This document shows, piece after piece, positions 57,705 through 64,000 of a stretch of DNA of 64,000 nt. The first letter of the stretch is position 1, and every line of letters starts with the position of its first letter. The notes beneath the pieces were generated by a model, which was not told where the DNA came from, did not search any database, and saw only the letters and a program-made list of their open reading frames with translations. This DNA is from Garcia nutans. Its lineage: Eukaryota > Streptophyta > Magnoliopsida > Malpighiales > Euphorbiaceae. The stretch spans positions 7,448,001-7,512,000 of the forward strand of contig CANTUV010000003.1 of the NCBI GenBank assembly GCA_947685225.1, written 5' to 3'. Made by a program: the position numbers and the translations under genes.

Positions 57705-60441
57705 TGTAATATCCCTATGCATGCCCTAGAAGTTTTGTTGTTGTTGTTGTTGGTTTGAATTGAGAAATGGGAAGAGAATGTTTTTGTATGGTGGTTGGGA
57801 AAGAAAAGAGGGTTTAGAGATAATTGTATATGTTGCTTATATGGTGATATATATAACATATAAAGTAGTCAAAATGGAAAGTCAAGGAAAGAGGATATTT
57901 TTGTGTTGGTTGTGAATTACTTAAATGGGTATAGATATGACAAAAGCTTAGTTAAATGGATGAGGGTATTATAGTAATTTTCTTTTGGATGGGTATTTAA
58001 TGCCTATTGACTTTGTGTTTCTTGATCATTTCTTCTTCTTGTTGTTGTTGGGTGGCCGGCTCATTAAAGAGAGAAGAGAGCAAGAGAACAAGTGATGGTT
58101 TTGATGATTTCAAGTTCAAAGTGAAGGAAGTTTTCAAAGTTACAAGTTGGAGTTTCAAGGAATTTCATTATTTAGTAAGTTTGCTCTTGTTTACCCTTGT
58201 TATTTTTTAAGTTATGCTTGAGTTGAGTTGTGATTTGATGATGGTATGATTAAGTTGCTTATGGTGTGATTTTAAGTATTGATTTTGCTTGATAGATGAG
58301 AAGTTGGGTTGGTGTTGGTGATGGAAGAGTAAGAGTTGTGTTTAGTGAAATTGTTTCTGTTTTACAATTAGTAAAGGCTGTGATTTGTATGATTTTTAAT
58401 TAATTATAGAGAAATGTTTTTGAAGTGAATTTTTGATATGTTGTGTCTCTATGAGTCTAGAATGACTGAAAAATATGTTGATTCGATTTTGGAATGGTTA
58501 TGAGTTTAGAAAGATTATTTTTATTAGACCTGTTCCAGCAGGTACCTTAACTGAGACAGCTGTATTTCGGGATTTTTAATAAAATGTAGAAAAATCATAT
58601 CCAATTGAATTTTGGATATGTTGTTTCTTAGTGAGTCTAGTATTTGAGAAAAATAATTTGGAACCACGTTGATTGAATTTGATTTATGGAATTCACAAAG
58701 TTCAGAATTGCTGCCAGGATGCAGGGCAATTGGGGCAGTCTGGTTAGGTGAACTATTTGACCAAGATTTTGTGTTCAGTTTGATCTGAAATTTTAAAGGA
58801 ATGATTTTAAGATACAAAACTAAATTCTGTAAAAATTTTAGAATTTTTAGTCAAGTAGATTATTTTATACAATTTTTCAAAATAAGGATAAAATGGAGTC
58901 TAAAACCAGAATGTACTATTCATATGGTCATTTTGCTAATATTCCTTTTGGATTAGGTTGTGAAGAGGTTGAATTGCCCTAATTGCATTGTTGAGATTGA
59001 ATAATGTTATGTTATGCATTGTGAATGGTAATGTGTTTCATGAGTAATGCACATTGAAATGTTATACTAAAGATGTTATAGTGATTCAAATGAAATATGA
59101 TTGAAGCATGCATTGATGATAGGATTGAATAATAATGTGAGTGTTTAGATAATGTAATGAATATTGTATATAATGATTGCTTAACTTGCTTGTGAAAAAG
59201 AAATGAATTGAAAAGGTATTGATAAGTTTAATGAAAGGACCTATCCGTCTCCTGCAGAACCATGCGGACCCAGTGGGTTGGGCAACCGATCTTGGACTAC
59301 CGATCTGGTAGGAGGAAGGTTCGATATAGTCAGTATTATACGTACCTATTTGCCTCCTGCGGAACCATGCGGACCCATTGGAATGGGCAACCGAACTTGG
59401 ACAACCGACCTGGATGGGGAAAGGTATGTTACTGATAATGTTATACGTGCCTTTTTGCCTCCTGCGGACCCTTGGGATTGGAGGGCAACCGACCTGGTTG
59501 GGAAAGGGTACGTATATAAAGTCATAGTTGTTGGCTATAATGATAAATTTAAATGAGTATAATGAATGGTGCTATTATATGAATATTGATGTGACATTGA
59601 ACAAAGCAACATATTGAATAAATAATATGCTTTTGATTGATATATGTAATTAATTTGTGACATTGCATTTTAGCATGAATTATCTTACTAAGCCCTTGGC
59701 TTAGCGCGATAGTGTTTAATCGCGTAGGTAATAGAGCTGATAGAGTCGAACCCGAGAGTTCATCAAGACCAAGTGAGAGTAGACCTTGAAGAGTTGATTT
59801 TGGGAACTTAAAGATCAGAAGAGAATTGCCAATCATGTATACTTCTTTATATTTTGTAAAGTAATGTTTATAATGTAAAAGTATGGATATATTTAAATAT
59901 GTAATCAAGTGTTTGTAAATATGTACATATTTTATAACTTCCGCTGGGTAATATTTAAATGTATATATATATAACTAATATGTTTTGTTTTATAAGTAAA
60001 TGATCTACTTTTCTATAATGTATAATGATAAGGGTATTGTATCAAGTTTAAAGTGTTTTGAATATTAAGAAAACCGTAGCATCCCTATGTTTGATGCACT
60101 TATGCTACATTGTTGTGGTTGTAGTGTGTGGGCATTGGATATGGGGGTGTTACAAGAAGTGTAAATCCTTTTTGCAGGTTGTAGTTGAGGTTATAAGGGG
60201 GATTTATTGGAAGTGTACTGAGAATTATTTTGGTTGCATTGGTTTGTGTAAAAATATTTTCAAAAATCAGAAAAAAAAAAACAGTTTTGTCGACACTTGG
60301 GACTCAATTTTTAAGTGAAACTATGGCAAAATTTCTATAAAAATTGGAACTAAAATTTGACTAAGTAAAATTGGTAGCAACATTAGGTTAGTGTGGCACC
60401 TCTACTCAGCTTACACACGTAGGTCGGGAAGGGGTGTTACA
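57705..60441 (+). repeat. F 3' LTR
   Basis: 2737 bp, about 99 percent the same as the 5' LTR by eye. Direct repeats 59239-59519, paired hairpins 59688-59725. It ends GGGGTGTTACA, followed by AATGG. Confidence 0.97.
59688..59725 (+). other. Paired-hairpin module in F 3' LTR
   Basis: CTAAGCC/GGCTTAG perfect; GCGCGAT/ATCGCGT with a G-T pair. Differs from the 5' LTR copy by one change in each arm of the second stem. Confidence 0.88.
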
Positions 60442-60446
60442 AATGG
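60442..60446. repeat. Target site duplication of F (right copy)
   Basis: AATGG, matching 50107-50111. Confidence 0.97.
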
Positions 60447-61189
60447 AATTAGAGTCCATTAGACAAAGGCTAAATGAGAATTTTGTGGACTATGTGAAGA
60501 GATAGAGAAACAAGGCCGCTTTGCTCAAGAAAAGACCCGATGAATCTGATCAAATAAGGATGATCGTGAGAGGCATCCTGCCCAATCTCCATGAAAGAAT
60601 GTCTCACACCCTTATAAGGGATTTCAAAGATCTTCTCCAAGCTGGTCTATAAATTGAAGAGTGGGAAAGGGAGAAAAATTGCTTTTCAATAAGAAGGAAT
60701 GAGAAAGGGAATTACCAGTCCGAAAATCAAAGCACGCAAAAAGATGTTGATGTTAATACAATCGGTCAAGCAAATAGAAGGCAATTTTCAGATTTGGGGA
60801 AGCCTTTGTCTTGGGTCTTCAACAAGCTACAAAAGAAGGTACTATTATAGCCATTGGCCCCTCGACCTTTGCCTAGTCCATTATCCCCAAAATTCGATAC
60901 TAAGGCTTTTTGTCAATTTCATCATACTCAAGGACATAAGACTGATAGATGTACCCTATTGAAGCATGAGATCCAAGATCTAATCGATAGTGGTATGCTA
61001 CCGGAGCCGGACAAGCCCAATACCAAGAACAATCCTTTGCCTAAGTTTGGAAGAGTACCTTCACCAGCAAAGTTTGGAAGAGTACCTTCACTGGCAACCT
61101 TCATGGTGGGAAAAGGATTGGAAGAAGATTTTGTTTTATCCTCTTTTCAAGATGGGGGTATTAAAGATGTGAAAGGAAAAGAAGCTTAA
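60447..61189 (+). pseudogene. gag: B3 gag, C-terminal part
   Basis: Continues gag after F in the same frame. The rest of the Gag core (LESIRQRLNENFVDYVKR, then PDESDQIRMIVRGILPNLHERM) leads to a Cys/His motif, CQFHHTQGHKTDRC at 60912-60953, of the form C-x2-H-x4-H-x4-C, then LKHEIQDLIDSG and a duplicated KFGRVPS stretch. It ends at TAA 61187-61189. Premature stops: TAG 60503 (Trp expected), TAA 60650 (Gln expected) and TAG 60848 (Gln in B2), all single transitions. No frameshift. The Cys/His motif and the following helix resemble those of gag proteins in plant Ty3/gypsy elements. No protease or RT follows. Confidence 0.88.
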
Positions 61190-61780
61190 CTCAAAAAACT
61201 TACCTTAGCTTGAATGTTGCTTTTCAATTTTACTTTCTTTAATATTTAATTGGAACTATCGTGTTTTTCAAATTTAAATTTGTTTGAATAAATTACTTTT
61301 ATCAAAAATTTTGTTGGTCTTTGCTCATTTTGGTGCTCAACCAATGAGGAATCTAGCTTGATAATTCATGAATTAATATATTCATGCATCATGACTCGAA
61401 TGACTTTACTAGGTGAGGGAATTGCTTAATAGCATTGAGTGGTGTATGCTTACTTAGAGAGGACTCCTACATAATTACCTTTGTCTATGTCCTAGTTAGT
61501 CTTAGAACATGCTTTGACAAACTTTTGAGGTGAAATTGAACTCTACTTATTTAAAAGAGAGATGATCTAGGCATTGTTTGACGAACCAACAACCAGTATC
61601 CACCCAATTAAATATCAATCCCTAGTTGTCCCTTTGAGCCTTCATAAAATTTTAGCTTTCTTTTCATTGGCTTACAAACCCCAATATCCTACCTTGAGTT
61701 GTTGTGATACTTTTGACAAGTCTTATGATCATTAAGATAAAGAGGCAAGAAGATCAAAGAAAGCAATGATTAGTCAAGAT
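61190..61780 (+). other. B3 region downstream of gag
   Basis: Non-coding, collinear with B2 23160-23721 in reverse. No motif seen. Confidence 0.7.
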
Positions 61781-61789
61781 CATGAGGAT

Positions 61790-61912
61790 AATTGAAGTTC
61801 TCAAGACCAAGAAGATAGTTGAAGTTCTCAAGACCATAAAGATAGTTGAAGTTCTTAAGACCATAAGGGTAGTTGATGTTTTTAAGACCATAAGGGTAGT
61901 TGAAGTTTTTCT
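61790..61912 (+). repeat. 27-bp tandem repeat in B3
   Basis: About four and a half units of GTTGAAGTTCTCAAGACCAT plus AAAGATA or AAGGGTA. The period is a multiple of three and is read through by an ORF (IVEVLKTIK repeats). B2 has only two units at about 23095-23160. Confidence 0.88.
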
Positions 61913-62039
61913 AATAGCTCCAATATATCAAGACAACATCGGAGTAACAAATGATTTATCCCTGTTAAAGAAGATTTATGTCACTCCACTCATCCATTAT
62001 TGGAGACCCAAGTTGGTACAAACAAGATAACTTTGTTTG

Positions 62040-62425
62040 AGCTAGAACAAAAAAAAAGAGAAAAAAGAAGGAAAATAAAAGAAAAAAAAAAGAGAAAACA
62101 AAGAAGAAAACAAAAAGGAAAAAAGAAAGATAAAACCTAAAAAGGCGGTTCTGAAAGCCAACTAAGTTCTCTTTTACCTAATGCAACAAAAGGCTTCAAT
62201 TTGGTTCATAAGGACATTTTTTACTTGAATTGGTCCAAACCAACCAAAGATTCAATCAAAATCAAAGAAAAAGGAGAAAGGCCATTCAGTTCTTGAAAGT
62301 TCTGTACTTGACAGTCCTACAAGAAAGAAGGACAAAATGATAAAAGAAAGGGAAGAGTAAGGAAAGAGAAAGAAAAGGGAAGAATAAGAAAAATAAAGAG
62401 GAAAGAAAAGGGAAAAGAAGAAAAG
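62040..62425 (+). repeat. Purine-rich tract in B3
   Basis: AAAAGAAAAAAG-type blocks at 62046-62140 and 62330-62425, nearly free of pyrimidines; homologous to 22536-22935 of B2. Confidence 0.85.
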
Positions 62426-63555
62426 AAACGAATTTGGGTCTTAAACTTTTTGCAAGGGTAAAGACTGTCCTAATCAAGATCCAGATTAATGCCAATAAGA
62501 CATAAAGAATTTAGAGTCTAGCAAGATTGCTCCTAACTTCCCAAAGTTCAAATAAGAAATTTGTAGTGTGAAGGTTTGTCCATTGTGTCACATCAGCCCC
62601 AACTTACAAATAGCTTTCATTTAACCCATGTCCCTTATAGACCCCATTTCAAGCCTATCAAAGACCCGTTGATCTCTCTTGGTAGGTAGAGTCTATTAGT
62701 GGAGATAGTTTGGATAAACATGCATATGAGATAGACAATATTTAAACTCAATGAGACCTTTGGCCAAGTAATGTGTATGTGCCTATCTGAAGTGCAACAG
62801 TTCTTGCTTAAATAGAAATGATTCCCGAGTTTAGTATGGTAACTAGGGTTGTTATGTTATAGATATGTTAATTTGGAAAAATCAAGTCCTGAGGTACATT
62901 GACATTAATTTGGCAAAGCCAACATTTGATTTCAAAATTAAAATTCAAAAAATCAAAAAATCAAAAAAATGTTTTGTCATACAAAGCCTTCAAGTTAAGA
63001 GAAATATGTTGAACCTCCAAAGGACACATTGGGCAAAGGAAATAATTATTGGCAAGGTCATGAAGAAGCTATCAACTGACATGCTGAAACATTATTCGAA
63101 ATAGATGAATCCCTGACTCTGCTGCTTGGGGCCTCCATTATTCATGTTTTCAATATCTCAAAGATAAAAGTCATAAATGGGAAGCATTCTTTTATTCCAA
63201 TGCAAGACCTAAACGATTATATGAAAGGAACCAATGAGAACACTTCTGCTGAACACCTTGGTCTGTGAGTTGATGGAACGACTATAAGTCATGGGTTTGA
63301 GCCCGCATAAAAAAAATCAGAGCCCGCATAAAAAAATCATGGGTTTGAGCCTACATAGGGGGCAAAGTTTCTCCTTTTCAATTTTTTGAGTCTATATATA
63401 AAATATTTTCAAACTCACTTACAAATATTTTGCCACACAGGGGGCAAGGAGAGGATATAAGGTCCAATTAAAAATAGCTAAATTTTTGCAAAAAGGAAGA
63501 ACAAAAGAATGGAACATTAGAACTCTCAAAAGAATGAAGATGCAAAAGACAAAAG
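62426..63555 (+). other. B3 3' region before the array
   Basis: Non-coding and similar to B2 21341-22535. Contains G-rich stretches (ACATAGGGGGCAAAG near 63350, ACACAGGGGGCAAGG near 63436) that resemble internal polypurine sites, and a short local duplication of GAGCCCGCATAAAAAAATCA at 63300-63345. Confidence 0.65.
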
Positions 63556-64000
63556 ATCAGCCCAACTAAAAAAAGTTGAAGCAAGGGTAAAGACCCGAAG
63601 TCCAAAGGATGAAGATCCTTTTTCAAGGTGAAGACCCGATTTTCAAAGGATGAAAGTCCATTTTCAAGGGTGAAGACCCTATCTCCAATGGATAAAGATC
63701 CGTGTTTCAAGGGTGAAGACCCAATCTCTAATGGATAAGGATCCAATTTCAAAGGATGAAGACCCGAAGTCCAAAGGATGAAGATCTGTTTTCAAAGGGT
63801 GAAGACCCGATGCCAAGGATGAAGATCCAGTTCAAAGGATGAAGATCCAATTTCAAGGGTGAAGACCCGATCTCAAAGGATGAAGATCCATTTTCAAGGG
63901 TGAAGACCCGATTTGAAAGGATGAAGATCCATTTTCAAGGATGAAGACCTGACCTACAAGGATGAAGATCCATTTACAAGGGTGAAGACCCGATCTCTAA
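63556..64000 (+). repeat. Tandem array in B3 3' region (paired roughly 20-bp half units)
   Basis: Alternating AAGGATGAAGATCCATTTTC and AAGGGTGAAGACCCGATCTC half units, at least 20 in total, continuing past the window. It sits where arrays 1 and 2 sit in B2 but has different units. Confidence 0.9.

Larger units (their letters stand above)
50112..60441 (+). mobile_element. F: young chromovirus (Ty3/gypsy), complete
   Basis: 10.33-kb element with LTRs 50112-52847 and 57705-60441, AATGG duplications, primer site, one gag-pol frame and polypurine tract. The LTRs differ at roughly two dozen positions by eye, about 1 percent, so it is the youngest insertion here. The protein order and C-terminal chromodomain make it a chromovirus; long LTRs starting TGTAATATCC, with an initiator tRNA-Met primer, suggest Tekay/Del. 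Two amber codons interrupt gag-pol, so this copy is probably not autonomous. Confidence 0.97.
45735..64000 (+). mobile_element. B3: gag-only LTR retrotransposon, partial, carrying F
   Basis: Third family B copy, on plus: 5' LTR 45735-48269, primer site, leader, gag (49301-50111 and 60447-61189) and a non-coding 3' region running off the window. F lies in gag. The 2.8 kb after gag shows a 27-bp repeat, a purine-rich tract and a tandem array, and no pol motif, agreeing with B2. The 3' LTR must lie beyond 64000. Confidence 0.9.

Overview
This window looks like pericentromeric or other repeat-rich DNA of a dicot plant. It is AT-rich and almost wholly made of nested LTR retrotransposons; I find no convincing host gene, tRNA, rRNA or CRISPR array. 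The plant assignment rests on the element types: chromodomain Ty3/gypsy elements primed by initiator tRNA-Met, an Athila remnant, a plant-type LINE RNase H tail, and telo-box motifs in LTRs. I cannot name the species.

Layout (letters are my own labels). The oldest layer is an Athila element G, whose 3' end (env-like ORF remnant, polypurine tract, 3' LTR) lies at 41480-45032 on +. A chromovirus-type LTR, D, sits in G (16351-18000 plus 40575-41479). Two copies of a gag-only family B sit in D on the minus strand: B1 (1-16350, running off the left edge) and B2 (18001-40569, both LTRs present). B1 holds element A (1410-13957, TSD CTATG), which holds solo LTR E (6319-8647, TSD CTCGA). B2 holds solo LTR S (23828-26483, TSD GTGGC) and chromovirus C (28723-38101, TSD TAGGT); one LTR of C holds a LINE tail (about 35322-35817). 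After about 0.7 kb of unassigned sequence, a third B copy, B3, starts at 45735 on + and runs off the right edge. It carries a young chromovirus, F (50112-60441, TSD AATGG). Nesting reaches five levels.

How the parts relate. F and C are chromoviruses with a gag-protease-RT-RNase H-integrase-chromodomain reading frame, both disabled mainly by premature stops. A has the same kind of LTR ends, primer-binding site, leader and 3' flank but no coding region, so it looks like a non-autonomous partner of such chromoviruses. B elements code for Gag only: LTR, primer site, about 1 kb leader, gag, then 2.8-3.5 kb of non-coding DNA with a purine-rich tract and tandem arrays, then polypurine tract and LTR. 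They would need another element for reverse transcriptase and integrase.

The observations I rate highest are the gag-only B family (three copies), its telo-box cluster downstream of the LTR TATA box, a paired-hairpin module shared by several otherwise different chromoviral LTRs, a perfect 59-bp inverted repeat in A, and inactivation of F, C and B3 coding regions by transition-type stop codons without frame changes.
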